Shown in pieces: positions 7,832-16,823 of a stretch of DNA of 64,000 bases. Both the position numbers and the translations under genes were made by a program. The notes beneath the pieces are model-generated. The model made no database searches and had not been told where the DNA came from. It saw only the letters and a list, made by a program, of their open reading frames with translations. Location: assembly GCF_030297155.1 (NCBI RefSeq), contig NZ_AP028068.1, positions 930,001 to 994,000 of the forward strand, in the 5' to 3' direction. Source of the stretch: Vibrio sp. FE10. GTDB taxonomy: Bacteria > Pseudomonadota > Gammaproteobacteria > Enterobacterales > Vibrionaceae. How positions within the stretch are numbered: the first letter of the stretch is position 1; every line of letters starts with the position of its first letter.

Positions 7832-9391
7832 TTAGCCGACTTGAGAAAAGCTCACTACCTTGCTTTGTAGTTTCTCTTTCAAGTAATCAGTCACGGCTTG
7901 CTGCTCTGATTCACTCATGTACAGGCCAAGCTTGGTTCTGCGCCACAAGATGTCTTCGTCAGTCATCGCCATCTCTTCATTGATCAAGTAATCGATCTCA
8001 ACTTGATAAACGCCATGCGCTTCGTTTGAAAATTGGCTGCCAAGGTCTGCTTCACTATTCGCGCCTTCCAGTAGCTTCCACGTGTAAGTACCAAATTGAG
8101 TCACGTAGCGAAGTAACAACGCTTCAGATGCCCAAGGGTATTTAGTGTGGATCATCTTCGCAAGTTGCTCTCTGCTACAGCTGAAGTTACCGCCTGGAAG
8201 CGTGTTGTTGGCTGTCCAAGGCGCACCCATGTTGGTTAGGTGTGGTTCTAACTTCTTAAGTGCTGCTTCGCCTAGTTTACGGTAAGTGGTTAGCTTGCCG
8301 CCGAAGATCGAAAGCAATGGTGCTTGATCCAGTTCTGCGTCCAATTCCAATGTGTAGTCACGAGTGATCGCTTGTGGAGAATCAGATTCATCGTCACAAA
8401 GCGGTCTTACGCCACTGTATGTCCAAACCACATCTTCACGGCCAAGCTGTTTAACAAAGTGCTGGTTAACAATATCAATCAAGTAATCCACTTCGACATC
8501 ATCAATTGCGACGTTACGTGGGTCGCCTTTGTATTCAAGGTCAGTCGTGCCGATGATCGAGAACTTATCTAGGTAAGGGATCATGAACACAATACGATTG
8601 TCTTTGTTTTGCAGAATGTACGCTTGTGGTTCGTCATGAATGCGTGGCACGACAATGTGTGAGCCTTTAATCAGACGAATATTACGAGGCGAAGCCTGCT
8701 CTAATCCATCATCAAAGAATTGCTTAACCCAAGGGCCTGCTGCGTTTACGAGTGCTTTTGCTTTACGTTCAAAACGTTGGTTTGTCATGACATCAAGGAT
8801 CGTTACATGCCAAATACCACCTTCACGGTGTGCTTTTTCAACTCGGCAGTAGTTACGAACTTCTGCGTTGTTCTCTTTAGCCGCTAATACGTTGAGCAAT
8901 ACCATGCGCGCATCATCAACCCAACAATCTGAGTATTCGAAACCTGTCTTCATTTCTGGCTTCAGTAAACCTGATTTCGCCAAGTTCACGGTTTTACTTC
9001 CAGGAAGCGTGGTGCGTTTACCCAAGTTATCGTAAAGGAATAGGCCACAGCGGATCATCCAAGCTGGGCGTAAAAATGGTCGATGAGGTAAACGGAAACG
9101 CATTGGTTGAGCAACATGAGGTGCTTTTCTTAACAATACTTCGCGTTCTGCAAGCGCTTCTGAAACCAAACGGAACTCATAGTGTTCAAGGTAACGTAAG
9201 CCACCGTGGATCAGTTTTGAACTTGCAGAAGATGTCGCAGAGGCGAAATCATTTGCTTCGTATAAACCAACGTTTAGACCACGGCCTGCTGCATCCGCTG
9301 CGATGCCTGCACCGTTGATACCGCCGCCGATCACGATCAAATCTAAAGTGGAAGATGTACTATTTTTTGAATTATTTTGTTGAGCACTCAT
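7832..9391 (-). CDS. glpD: Aerobic glycerol-3-phosphate dehydrogenase
   Basis: The 519-residue flavoprotein oxidises sn-glycerol 3-phosphate to dihydroxyacetone phosphate and passes electrons to quinone at the inner membrane. The FAD-binding motif GGGINGAGIAADAAGRG lies near residues 22-38, followed by SSASSKLIHGGLRYLE, both diagnostic of GlpD. Length is close to E. coli GlpD plus a short polar N-terminal extension (QQNNSKNSTSS). It is transcribed away from glpR with GlpR-like motifs in its upstream region. Confidence 0.96.
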   Translation of the reverse strand: MSAQQNNSKNSTSSTLDLIVIGGGINGAGIAADAAGRGLNVGLYEANDFASATSSASSKLIHGGLRYLEHYEFRLVSEALAEREVLLRKAPHVAQPMRFRLPHRPFLRPAWMIRCGLFLYDNLGKRTTLPGSKTVNLAKSGLLKPEMKTGFEYSDCWVDDARMVLLNVLAAKENNAEVRNYCRVEKAHREGGIWHVTILDVMTNQRFERKAKALVNAAGPWVKQFFDDGLEQASPRNIRLIKGSHIVVPRIHDEPQAYILQNKDNRIVFMIPYLDKFSIIGTTDLEYKGDPRNVAIDDVEVDYLIDIVNQHFVKQLGREDVVWTYSGVRPLCDDESDSPQAITRDYTLELDAELDQAPLLSIFGGKLTTYRKLGEAALKKLEPHLTNMGAPWTANNTLPGGNFSCSREQLAKMIHTKYPWASEALLLRYVTQFGTYTWKLLEGANSEADLGSQFSNEAHGVYQVEIDYLINEEMAMTDEDILWRRTKLGLYMSESEQQAVTDYLKEKLQSKVVSFSQVG

Positions 9392-9508
9392 GGTTTTGAC
9401 CTCTTTCTGAGCGAACGAGCATTTTAGAACATAAGTGAATCCTATCTTAACTTTCGTTTGCGGTCATTTATTATTTTCGTTTATGCGCGTTTTATGTGAT
9501 TTGAGCAT
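9392..9508 (-). promoter_or_regulatory. glpD promoter region with GlpR-like half-sites
   Basis: The minus strand carries TATGCTCAAA, CGCATAAACGA, TATGTTCTAAA and AATGCTCGTTCG in about 110 bp. These resemble the halves of the known GlpR operator (ATGTTCG / CGAACAT). GlpR repression of glpD is established in enterics; the individual sites here are inference. Confidence 0.5.
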
Positions 9509-9539
9509 AAAAAAACCTCTGCTTATGAAAGCAGAGGTT
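9509..9539 (-). terminator. Second minus-strand terminator between glpR and glpD
   Basis: AACCTCTGC / GCAGAGGTT perfect stem followed on the minus strand by a run of seven Ts. It lies about 70 bp beyond the glpR terminator and about 120 bp before glpD, so it would end a short independent transcript or read-through. Confidence 0.75.
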
Positions 9540-9605
9540 CAAATAAAACTTATTCGAGCATAGAAGTGACACGAACAGGGATCAAGTATTGTTGGTCCAG
9601 TTATT

Positions 9606-9653
9606 AAAAAAGCCAGCTATCGATAAAGTGTTTTATCAATAGATCTGGCTTTT
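9606..9653 (-). terminator. glpR terminator
   Basis: A long stem has outer arms AAAAGCCAG / CTGGCTTTT and an inner GATAAA / TTTATC, followed on the minus strand by a T run. Confidence 0.8.
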
Positions 9654-9720
9654 GATTGCTCAATGAATGAGCGAGCTTTACTTAATTTAGCTCAACTTAA
9701 TCTAGCTAGATTAACAGGGG

Positions 9721-10512
9721 CTATTCGCCTGAAGTTGAAGGCTGAGCAGTATCGATAATTTCTAACGGAATTGCCGAATCTTTAAGGATGTTGAGAATCT
9801 CTTCCGGCGGCTGTTTATTAGTAAACACCATGTGTGCCTGAGAGATGTTACCAAGCTTAACCATCGCATTACGACCAAACTTAGTGTGGTCGACGGCTAA
9901 GAAGATGCTACGGCTGTTTTCGATGATCGCTTGTTTCACTCGAACTTCGTGATAGTCAAAATCGAGTAGTGAGCCATCAAAGTCGATGCCACTGATGCCC
10001 AAGATGCCGAAATCCAGACGGAATTGCTTCACGAAATCGAGTGTCGCTTCACCGACAATACCGCCGTCGCGGTTTCTTACTTCGCCACCCGCCAAGATAA
10101 CCTTGATCTCAGGATTCGGCAGAAGGATGCTCGCCACGTTAATGTTGTTGGTGACAACTCTTAACTGTTTGTGATTTTTGTTGAGTGCACGTGCAACTGA
10201 TTCTGGTGTGGTACCGATATCAACAAACAAAGTTGCGCCATCTGGGATATGTTTAACCAGTTCATCGGCAATCACGTCTTTTTCGTTGAAGTTAAGCGCT
10301 TTACGCGTGTTGTAAGAGGTGTTTTCCGAGCTTAAAGGAATGGTTGCACCACCGTGATAGCGACGAATCTTGTTGCCATCGGCCAGTTCGTTGAGGTCTC
10401 GTCTGATGGTCTGTGGGCTTACATCAAACTTTTCAACGAGCTCTTCGGTACTCACATATCCTTGTGTTTTAACCAGGTCTACAATCTGCTGGTGTCTTGG
10501 TATCTGCTTCAC
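9721..10512 (-). CDS. glpR: Glycerol-3-phosphate regulon repressor
   Basis: A DeoR-family repressor of 263 residues. The N-terminal HTH spans residues 1-57 (YVSTEELVEKFDVSPQTIRRDLNEL), and the DeoR sensor domain follows with VDIGTTPE and the conserved GGEVRNRDGGIVG segment. GlpR binds glycerol 3-phosphate and releases its operators. The placement between glpD and glpK and the TGCTCG motifs around the block support the assignment. The product is slightly longer than E. coli GlpR (252) through a C-terminal tail ending PSTSGE. Confidence 0.94.
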   Translation of the reverse strand: MKQIPRHQQIVDLVKTQGYVSTEELVEKFDVSPQTIRRDLNELADGNKIRRYHGGATIPLSSENTSYNTRKALNFNEKDVIADELVKHIPDGATLFVDIGTTPESVARALNKNHKQLRVVTNNINVASILLPNPEIKVILAGGEVRNRDGGIVGEATLDFVKQFRLDFGILGISGIDFDGSLLDFDYHEVRVKQAIIENSRSIFLAVDHTKFGRNAMVKLGNISQAHMVFTNKQPPEEILNILKDSAIPLEIIDTAQPSTSGE

Positions 10513-10559
10513 TTAACTTACCACTCCCTGTACGCTAAAGGTTCTAGCGCGTCAAAATC

Positions 10560-10600
10560 GAAAATATAAACTCGCGCTATTGTGCTCGAATTGACGAAGA
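10560..10600 (-). promoter_or_regulatory. Upstream region of glpR with a GlpR-like motif
   Basis: Contains ATAAACTCGCG and TGTGCTCGAATTGACG, resembling GlpR half-sites. Autoregulation is an inference. Nothing else is seen in 10513-10680. Confidence 0.35.
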
Positions 10601-10680
10601 GAGAGAAGTAATGATGGTAAGGAATCATGTCTAAACCGCAAAAACGCTGCTCAAGACAAGGAATTTGAGCCTGAAACGCA

Positions 10681-10708
10681 AAAAAGAGCACAAAATAGTG
10701 CTCTTTTT
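10681..10708 (-). terminator. glpK terminator
   Basis: AAAAAGAGCAC / GTGCTCTTTTT perfect stem placed 80 bp past glpK on the minus strand. Confidence 0.85.
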
Positions 10709-10787
10709 AGTTTCGTTTACTGAGGTTCGAACAATCCAATCGACAAGAAAGTGATTATTCGAGCTCCTCTGTTAACTCACGCTCAGA

Positions 10788-12308
10788 TTACTCTTCGTCG
10801 TCATCGTGCAGTTCAGACCAAACCTGTGCACACTTGATAGCACGCTTCCAGCCTTTGTAACGGCGGTTACGCTTCTCTTCGTCGTGGTGTGGCATGAACG
10901 TGCGGTTAAGAACAGCTTTGTCTTGAAGCTCGTCAATGCTGTCCCAGAAACCAACCGCTAGGCCTGCAAGGTAAGCGGCACCCAGAGCGGTCACTTCCGT
11001 TACTTCAGGACGGTGAACTTCAGTATCAAGCACGTCTGATTGGAATTGCATTAGGAAGTTGTTCGCTACTGCGCCGCCATCAACACGTAGTTTCGCTAGC
11101 TTGATGCCAGAGTCCGCTTGCATTGCGTCTAGTACGTCACGAGTTTGGTAAGCAATACCTTCCAGCGTTGCACGGATGATGTGGTTAGAGTTTACACCAC
11201 GAGTCAGACCAACAATCGTACCGCGAGCATAAGCATCCCAGTATGGTGCGCCTAGGCCAGTAAACGCAGGAACCACGTAAACGCCGTTTGAAGAATCCAC
11301 TTTCGTTGCAAAGTACTCAGAGTCTTCTGCGCCAGCCAGTAGCTTCATTTCATCACGTAGCCATTGGATTGATGCACCGCCCATGAATACTGCACCTTCA
11401 AGTGCGTATGCTGGTTCGCCTTTAGGGCCACATGCCAGTGTTGTTAGTAGACCGTTCTTCGAGGTTACTTTCTCTTGGCCAGTGTTCATTAGAAGGAAAC
11501 AACCCGTGCCGTAAGTATTCTTCGCTTGGCCTGCTTCTACACACATTTGACCGTAAAGTGCAGCTTGTTGGTCACCGGCAATACCCGCGATTGGGATACG
11601 AGTACCGCCTTTACCACCAAGGTTCGTTTGACCGTATACCTCAGAAGAGCGTTTCACTTCAGGCATCATGATTGACGGAATACCCATCTCATCAAGTAGC
11701 TTCTGATCCCAGCATAGGTCATTGATGTTAAACAACATAGTACGTGACGCGTTGGTGTAATCCGTAACGTGTACACGTCCTTGAGTCATTTTCCAAACCA
11801 ACCAAGTATCAACCGTACCGAACAACAACTTGCCTGCTTCAGCGTCTTCACGAGCGCCTTCAACGTTGTCTAGAATCCATTTTACTTTGGTACCTGAGAA
11901 ATACGGGTCAAGGACTAAGCCAGTATTGTCACGTACGTAGTCTTCTAGGCCACGTGCTTTTAGGTCTTCACAGATGTCTGCTGTACGGCGACACTGCCAT
12001 ACGATTGCGTTGTAAACCGGTTTGCCAGTTTCTTTGTTCCAAACAATGGTGGTTTCACGTTGGTTAGTGATACCGATACCCGCGAGTTCGTCGCTGCGAA
12101 TGCCTGCTTTAGCAAGCGCTTCAACCAATGTAGAGCTTTGAGTCGCCCAGATTTCCATTGGATCATGCTCAACCCAACCTGCTTTCGGGTAAATCTGAGT
12201 GAATTCTCGTTGAGAAGAACTAACGATGTTTGCATCGTGATCGAGGATTACAGCGCGAGAACTTGTGGTGCCTTGGTCTAGGGCAACAATGTATTTTTGC
12301 TCGGTCAT
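10788..12308 (-). CDS. glpK: Glycerol kinase
   Basis: The 506-residue FGGY kinase phosphorylates glycerol to sn-glycerol 3-phosphate in the cytosol. The phosphate-binding DQGTTSSRA motif is at residues 10-18, the substrate motif with NQRETT near residue 83, and the second FGGY signature [21 protein letters not shown] near residues 355-375. Length matches E. coli GlpK (502). The C terminus is unusually acidic (HDDDEE). It lies 59 bp downstream of glpF in the same direction, the classical glpFK operon. Confidence 0.97.
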   Translation of the reverse strand: MTEQKYIVALDQGTTSSRAVILDHDANIVSSSQREFTQIYPKAGWVEHDPMEIWATQSSTLVEALAKAGIRSDELAGIGITNQRETTIVWNKETGKPVYNAIVWQCRRTADICEDLKARGLEDYVRDNTGLVLDPYFSGTKVKWILDNVEGAREDAEAGKLLFGTVDTWLVWKMTQGRVHVTDYTNASRTMLFNINDLCWDQKLLDEMGIPSIMMPEVKRSSEVYGQTNLGGKGGTRIPIAGIAGDQQAALYGQMCVEAGQAKNTYGTGCFLLMNTGQEKVTSKNGLLTTLACGPKGEPAYALEGAVFMGGASIQWLRDEMKLLAGAEDSEYFATKVDSSNGVYVVPAFTGLGAPYWDAYARGTIVGLTRGVNSNHIIRATLEGIAYQTRDVLDAMQADSGIKLAKLRVDGGAVANNFLMQFQSDVLDTEVHRPEVTEVTALGAAYLAGLAVGFWDSIDELQDKAVLNRTFMPHHDEEKRNRRYKGWKRAIKCAQVWSELHDDDEE

Positions 12309-12367
12309 GGTAAGAATCCTTTTTCTTTCGTTATTTATATTTTAGTAAATGTAAGGTCGCTTAGGGA

Positions 12368-13222
12368 TTAAGCTTGAGCTTGTTCAGCTTCTTCTTCTGT
12401 TTCACATTGGTTTGGAATTGTGCAGCCTTGGCCTTCTACTGGTAGGTAAGCACCGATAACACGTGGGTACAACCAACCACCGAAACACGCACCAGCAATT
12501 GGAGCAAGAATTGGAACGATGAAGTAAGGAATATCACGAGCACCGCTTAGTGCGAAATCCCAACCTGCAAAGTAAGCGAAAAGTTTTGGTCCGAAGTCAC
12601 GAGCAGGGTTCATTGCGAAGCCAGTCAGTGGACCTAAAGAACCACCGATAACCGCGATAAGAATACCAATCAGTAGAGGGTTCATTGCACCGCGAGATGC
12701 GCCGTTGTTCTCATCACCTAACGCTAAAATGGCAAACATCAACACTGCAGTAATCACGAATTCCACAGCAAAAGCGCCGAAGAAAGAAAGTGAAGCATGT
12801 GGGTAAGTCGAGAAGATACCAGCAGTTGATAGTGCGTCTTGGCTGCTACGAACGAAGTTATGTGCGATTTCGTAGTCAGTAAATAGGTTGCTGTACAGGC
12901 TGTAAACCAATGCTGCAGAGCAGAAAGCGCCAAGCAGTTGCGAAATGATGTAAGGCACCACTTTCGCTTTATCGAAGCCATGGAACATGGCCAGTGCAAT
13001 CGTTACGGCTGGGTTGATGTGTGCGCCTGAAACGCCGGCAGTACAGTAAATTGCAATCGCAACACCGAAGCCCCAGATGATGCTGATTTCCCATTGTCCG
13101 AATGTCGCACCAGTTAATACCAGAGCGGCCACACAGCCAACGCCAAAGAATATGAGTAGTCCTGTACCGATAAATTCAGCCAAGCATTGCCCAAATAAAG
13201 AAGGGTGTTTGTTTGTTGTCAT
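12368..13222 (-). CDS. glpF: Glycerol uptake facilitator (aquaglyceroporin)
   Basis: This MIP-family channel of 284 residues has six membrane segments and the two NPA boxes, SGAHINPAVT near residue 66 and GFAMNPARDFGP near residue 204. The arginine and aspartate after the second NPA are the glycerol-channel hallmark. It lets glycerol diffuse across the inner membrane, where GlpK traps it. First gene of glpFK, with an AGGA ribosome site and GlpR-like motifs upstream. Confidence 0.96.
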   Translation of the reverse strand: MTTNKHPSLFGQCLAEFIGTGLLIFFGVGCVAALVLTGATFGQWEISIIWGFGVAIAIYCTAGVSGAHINPAVTIALAMFHGFDKAKVVPYIISQLLGAFCSAALVYSLYSNLFTDYEIAHNFVRSSQDALSTAGIFSTYPHASLSFFGAFAVEFVITAVLMFAILALGDENNGASRGAMNPLLIGILIAVIGGSLGPLTGFAMNPARDFGPKLFAYFAGWDFALSGARDIPYFIVPILAPIAGACFGGWLYPRVIGAYLPVEGQGCTIPNQCETEEEAEQAQA

Positions 13223-13410
13223 GTTCGAGTCCTTTTTAGTTTTGCTTATCTAGCACGTGTATTGTGCATATATTTGCGAACTCGAAAATAAACGAACATC
13301 AAAAGTGAGCGTTTGAGCATAAAATTGTTAATTAAAGTCACTTGAAATGTTAATCCGAACACTTTTGCTCGAAAAAGATGCTCGCATGAACGTCATTGCT
13401 CGAATTGATA
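13223..13410 (-). promoter_or_regulatory. glpFK promoter region with repeated TGCTCG motifs
   Basis: TGCTCG occurs at 13366-13371, 13379-13384 and 13397-13402, and CGAACATC and GCGAACTCG occur closer to glpF. The spacing suggests several GlpR operators. The remainder of the gap (13411-13594) holds only two very short frames and no recognisable gene. Confidence 0.5.
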
Positions 13411-13594
13411 GGTTGCGAAGCCGCTCAAACTACCTATATGTAAATGAATGCGCAACTGGTACGAGGAGTTTATGTTTGGATTTGTGATGCTACTTCGTTA
13501 GTGGCGGATTATTAGACTTAATTAGGGAGGGCTGTGTGATGTTTTTGCTATGTAACAAGGGCGTTAACAAATGAGCTTATATGCATAAATGAAT

Positions 13595-13627
13595 AAACTG
13601 CCAACTATGTTGTAGTTTGGCAGTTTC
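13595..13627 (-). terminator. Probable terminator of the PACE gene
   Basis: AAACTGCCAA-CTA pairs with TAGTTTGGCAGTTT with one bulge. The T tract on the minus strand is weak. Confidence 0.5.
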
Positions 13628-13669
13628 AGTTTAGGGGTTTGTTCTAGTTACATGCTACGAACTAGGGCT

Positions 13670-14101
13670 CTAAACCAGAGCTGCAACTTTTCCTCTCGCA
13701 ACCAACTGAGCTCGGATTGAGTCATACGCCCAGTTGAACGCAATCGCGTAAAGTACGAAGAAAATAACCAGGCCGATGTCCATGATCAGGACGGTCAGGA
13801 AGTCGAGTTGTAGAGCCCACATCAAGACAGGTAGAGTGACGGTCATTAACCCAAGCTCAAAACCTAAGCCGTGTAGAACACGTGTTTTCTTGGTTCTTTT
13901 ACTTCGGTCAGCCCCGTAAATTTTGTCGTAGCCATAGTTGTAAACATAGTTCCAAGCCATTGCAATCAATGATATTGCAAGCGCTAAGCCTGCCATTTCA
14001 CCTGCGCCGTTTCCTGTAATATAGGTTGCAAGCCCTGCCATTAAAATCAAAGCAACTATTTCAAATAGCACCATGTGTAACATGCGTTCTTTATGTGACA
14101 T
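13670..14101 (-). CDS. PACE family (AceI-type) efflux transporter
   Basis: The 143-residue inner-membrane protein has two tandem bacterial transmembrane pair units: a first RMLHMVLFEIVAL helix and a repeat at HGLGFELGLMTV, each followed by a WNYVYNYGYD / FNWAYDSIR motif. The membrane glutamate (LFEI) and the NYxYNxxYD signature match AceI of Acinetobacter, a proton-coupled exporter of biocides such as chlorhexidine and of polyamines. It is divergent from a LysR gene, the usual arrangement for PACE regulators. Confidence 0.9.
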   Translation of the reverse strand: MSHKERMLHMVLFEIVALILMAGLATYITGNGAGEMAGLALAISLIAMAWNYVYNYGYDKIYGADRSKRTKKTRVLHGLGFELGLMTVTLPVLMWALQLDFLTVLIMDIGLVIFFVLYAIAFNWAYDSIRAQLVARGKVAALV

Positions 14102-14229
14102 CTTTTTACTCTCTTTATGTTTTTCTAGCCTCTATGGGCTAATGACTTGGCTAGATAATATCTACTTAAGTGATAATATAAAGATAGTTAGCATCACATA
14201 TGATGATAGTAAGTGTTGGGAGACACCGA

Positions 14230-15111
14230 ATGTACAACATAGAACAGCTGAAGATGTTTGTGTATGCCGTTGAATTAGGGTCATTTTCTGCCAGTGCTCG
14301 TGAGTTGGGTAAAGTGCAGTCGGCGGTGAGCCAAGGCATCAGTAATCTTGAAATAGATTTTAATGTTCAACTTTTTGACCGTTCGACACGCAAGCCAACG
14401 CTGACGGCGCAAGGTCAGCAGATTTTCAAGCAGGTTAAAGCGATTATTCTACAAGTGGAAGATCTCAACTCTTCAGTCAATGCCATCAATAATCAAGAGG
14501 AAGGGCTACTACGAATTGCTTTAGATGATGCCTTGTTGCTTCCTTCATTGCCTAAGGTGTTGGATAAATTCAGCCGAACATTCCCAGCGACAGAGGTTGA
14601 GTTAATGGCTGCGGCGAGTACCGATGTGAACCGCTTGGTGTCACAAGACCGCGCAGATATAGGCTTGATGTTTACTGACCTCGCTTTTCATGCCGACTCC
14701 GAACCATGTTTTATCGGCAACCTGCCTTTCGTTGCCGTGTGTCACCCAAGTCATGCTTTGTCTGAAGTGGGTATCGCCAAGTTGCCTGATTTCATCCCTC
14801 ATCGTCAGCTCATTCTACGCGGCAACAAAGGTAAGGTGATTGATCATTTTCCGGTAGTAGCAGGCAAGGTGTGGTGGGCGAACAGTTTTGTCGCCATCAA
14901 AGAGATGATTGTGCATAGTTCGGTAGGCTGGGCGTATCTGCCGCGTTACTTGGTGGAAGATGAGATTCAGCTGGGAAAGCTTAACCAGATTAACGTCTCG
15001 TTTGATCATAAAACATGGTCGCCTCCTGTCGATTTGGTGATATCTAAGAAAGCGATGAAAGGGCCAGGTTTGCTTTGGTTGGAAGAGCATCTCAAAACCT
15101 TGCTCGACTAA
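14230..15111 (+). CDS. LysR regulator divergent from the PACE exporter
   Basis: This LysR protein has its HTH at residues 1-60 (MYNIEQLKMFVYAVELGSFSASARELG) and an effector domain from about residue 90. The ATG at 14230 is chosen because GGGAG sits eight bases upstream; an earlier ATG at 14200 has no ribosome site. Divergent transcription from the PACE exporter across about 130 bp makes it the likely local regulator, as AceR is for AceI. Confidence 0.88.
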   Translation: MYNIEQLKMFVYAVELGSFSASARELGKVQSAVSQGISNLEIDFNVQLFDRSTRKPTLTAQGQQIFKQVKAIILQVEDLNSSVNAINNQEEGLLRIALDDALLLPSLPKVLDKFSRTFPATEVELMAAASTDVNRLVSQDRADIGLMFTDLAFHADSEPCFIGNLPFVAVCHPSHALSEVGIAKLPDFIPHRQLILRGNKGKVIDHFPVVAGKVWWANSFVAIKEMIVHSSVGWAYLPRYLVEDEIQLGKLNQINVSFDHKTWSPPVDLVISKKAMKGPGLLWLEEHLKTLLD

Positions 15112-15136
15112 CCTTTCACAAGCGACAGACAAATGA

Positions 15137-15170
15137 AAAGGGCTTACCCCGAAAGGTAAGCCCTTAGTTT
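15137..15170. terminator. Bidirectional terminator between LysR and arsB
   Basis: AAGGGCTTACC / GGTAAGCCCTT perfect stem with T-rich tails on both strands. Confidence 0.85.
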
Positions 15171-15189
15171 TCTAATCTTCTGCTAGATG

Positions 15190-16245
15190 CTAGATGCTAG
15201 ATTTAACGGTCTGTCCGTTGTAGTACTTGTCTTTCATCTTAAGCGCTACGTTCACTAGGTAAATCAGTACAGGCACTTCAATCAGTGGACCGATAACGCC
15301 TGCAAACGCTTGGTCTGAGTTGATTCCGAATACAGAGATTGCTACGGCAATAGCTAACTCAAAGTTGTTACCTGTCGCAGTGAAGGCAATAGATGCGTTC
15401 TTGTCGTACTCAATGCCCATCTTCTTACCAATGAAGAAGCTGATGAAGAACATCGCTGTGAAGTAGATGGTTAGAGGAACAGCAATCAGCAATACGTCCA
15501 TTGGCAGTTCAACAATCATCTCGCCTTTTAGGCTGAACATCAGAACGATAGTCGCCAGTAGAGCTATCAATGTGATTGGTGAGATGCGTGGAATGAACAC
15601 ATCGTTGTACCACTGCTCGCCTTTCATCGACACTAGGATCTTACGGCTTAAGAAGCCCGCTAGGAACGGGATACCTAGATAGATAAGTACACTGTGTGCA
15701 ATATCGATCATTGAGATATCAACCATCATGCCTTCGTAACCAAATACAGGCGGTAGAACGCTGATGAATAACCATGCCATAAAGCTGTAAGTCACGACTT
15801 GGAATGCGCTGTTCAAAGCAACCAATGCTGCGCCGTACTCTTTGTTACCGCCGCCGATATCGTTCCAAACCAGAACCATCGCCACACAACGAGCAAGACC
15901 AATCAGAATCACACCCACCATATAACCAGGGTGATCACCTAAGAAAGTCAGTGCCAACACGAACATTAGAATCGGACCGACAACCCAGTTCATGATCAGA
16001 GACAGTTTGATGGCTTTCTTATCTTTGACCACAGTGCCTAATAGGTTGTAGTTAACCTTAGCCAAAGGTGGATACATCATTAAGATAAGGCCAATCGCAA
16101 GTGGAATGTTGGTTGTGCCAACAGACATAGATTCGTTCCACTGTTCGATTTGTGGGAACAAGGTGCCAAGCAGTACACCGATGCCCATGGCGATGAAGAT
16201 CCACAGCGTTAAGTAGCGATCGAGAAAACCTAATTTTGGTTTCAT
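15190..16245 (-). CDS. ACR3-type arsenite efflux permease
   Basis: The 351-residue protein has ten predicted membrane segments and is typical in length for ACR3 (about 340-400). The conserved cysteine needed for transport lies in [13 protein letters not shown] near residue 129, and the conserved [10 protein letters not shown] segment is in the later helices. It exports As(III), and in some lineages Sb(III), using the proton gradient. It follows an arsR-family gene on the same strand, with a hairpin between them. Confidence 0.94.
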   Translation of the reverse strand: MKPKLGFLDRYLTLWIFIAMGIGVLLGTLFPQIEQWNESMSVGTTNIPLAIGLILMMYPPLAKVNYNLLGTVVKDKKAIKLSLIMNWVVGPILMFVLALTFLGDHPGYMVGVILIGLARCVAMVLVWNDIGGGNKEYGAALVALNSAFQVVTYSFMAWLFISVLPPVFGYEGMMVDISMIDIAHSVLIYLGIPFLAGFLSRKILVSMKGEQWYNDVFIPRISPITLIALLATIVLMFSLKGEMIVELPMDVLLIAVPLTIYFTAMFFISFFIGKKMGIEYDKNASIAFTATGNNFELAIAVAISVFGINSDQAFAGVIGPLIEVPVLIYLVNVALKMKDKYYNGQTVKSSI

Positions 16246-16262
16246 GATATTATCTCTTTGGT

Positions 16263-16292
16263 TGATATCGTTAATCGTCGAAAAGCGATATT
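16263..16292 (-). promoter_or_regulatory. Candidate ArsR operator before the ACR3 gene
   Basis: ATCGT...GCGAT halves around CGAAAA match the palindrome found upstream of arsR (16710-16729), suggesting the same regulator binds both places. Confidence 0.5.
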
Positions 16293-16307
16293 TAAAGGCA
16301 AAAAATA

Positions 16308-16339
16308 CGCTTAGTTTATTGTGTTCGACAAACTAAGCG
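16308..16339 (-). terminator. Hairpin between arsR and the ACR3 gene (terminator or attenuator)
   Basis: The perfect 10-bp stem CGCTTAGTTT / AAACTAAGCG lies nine bases after the arsR stop codon and is followed on the minus strand by TATTTTTTG. It should stop most arsR transcripts before ACR3. Confidence 0.75.
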
Positions 16340-16347
16340 TGGTTAAT

Positions 16348-16689
16348 CTATTTTAAAATGGTGTCGATCAGCGATTCAAATTGCTGAATATTATCTCGGT
16401 TAATGCGATAGCACATCTTCGGTGGTATCGATTCGGCGGTGATGAAGCCTGAGTTCTTCAAGATTCGTAAGTGCTCTGATACCGTTGACTGAGCCAAACC
16501 CAATTCACTCACCAAGTCGCTGTTCAAACAGCCGCCCGATTTTTCTAACGTTGAAAGGATACTCAATATACGTATTCTTGCCGGGTGAGCGAGCGCTTTC
16601 GCTAGAGCTGCCATTTGCTTTTCAGCTTCGGCATCACCATGTCCGATTGGTAGAGCACAGCCACCAGTTGTAGAGCAAGTTTCGTTCAT
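16348..16689 (-). CDS. ArsR-family repressor
   Basis: The 113-residue winged-helix protein has its recognition helix at LAQSTVSEHLRILKNSGF (about residues 66-83). Cysteines at residues 5 and 11 of the N terminus and in the SGGC and PPKMC segments could form a metalloid site. This differs from the classical CVC box in the recognition-helix region of enteric ArsR, so As(III) sensing through other thiols is an inference. It lies directly upstream of the ACR3 exporter. Confidence 0.9.
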   Translation of the reverse strand: MNETCSTTGGCALPIGHGDAEAEKQMAALAKALAHPARIRILSILSTLEKSGGCLNSDLVSELGLAQSTVSEHLRILKNSGFITAESIPPKMCYRINRDNIQQFESLIDTILK

Positions 16690-16709
16690 ATTGATGTTTC
16701 GCTTTCCAT

Positions 16710-16729
16710 AATCGTTAAAAGACGATTAA
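16710..16729 (-). promoter_or_regulatory. Palindromic operator upstream of arsR
   Basis: AATCGT and ACGATT flank six bases (perfect halves). It is placed 20-40 bp before the arsR start, consistent with autoregulation. Confidence 0.6.
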
Positions 16730-16823
16730 TAGTAAGCCCATTTTATGTAAGGGTCAATGTGATCTTTCAATTTGCTTTTAAATTGGATGTCAAAATCCAA
16801 ACTTACCATTGAAATCCAACGGG

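Noticed and set aside
13472..13572. Two very short frames (9 and 11 codons) with good ribosome sites
   Set aside because: They are far too short to be supported and sit in a non-conserved-looking gap. No sign of leader-peptide control or attenuator follows.
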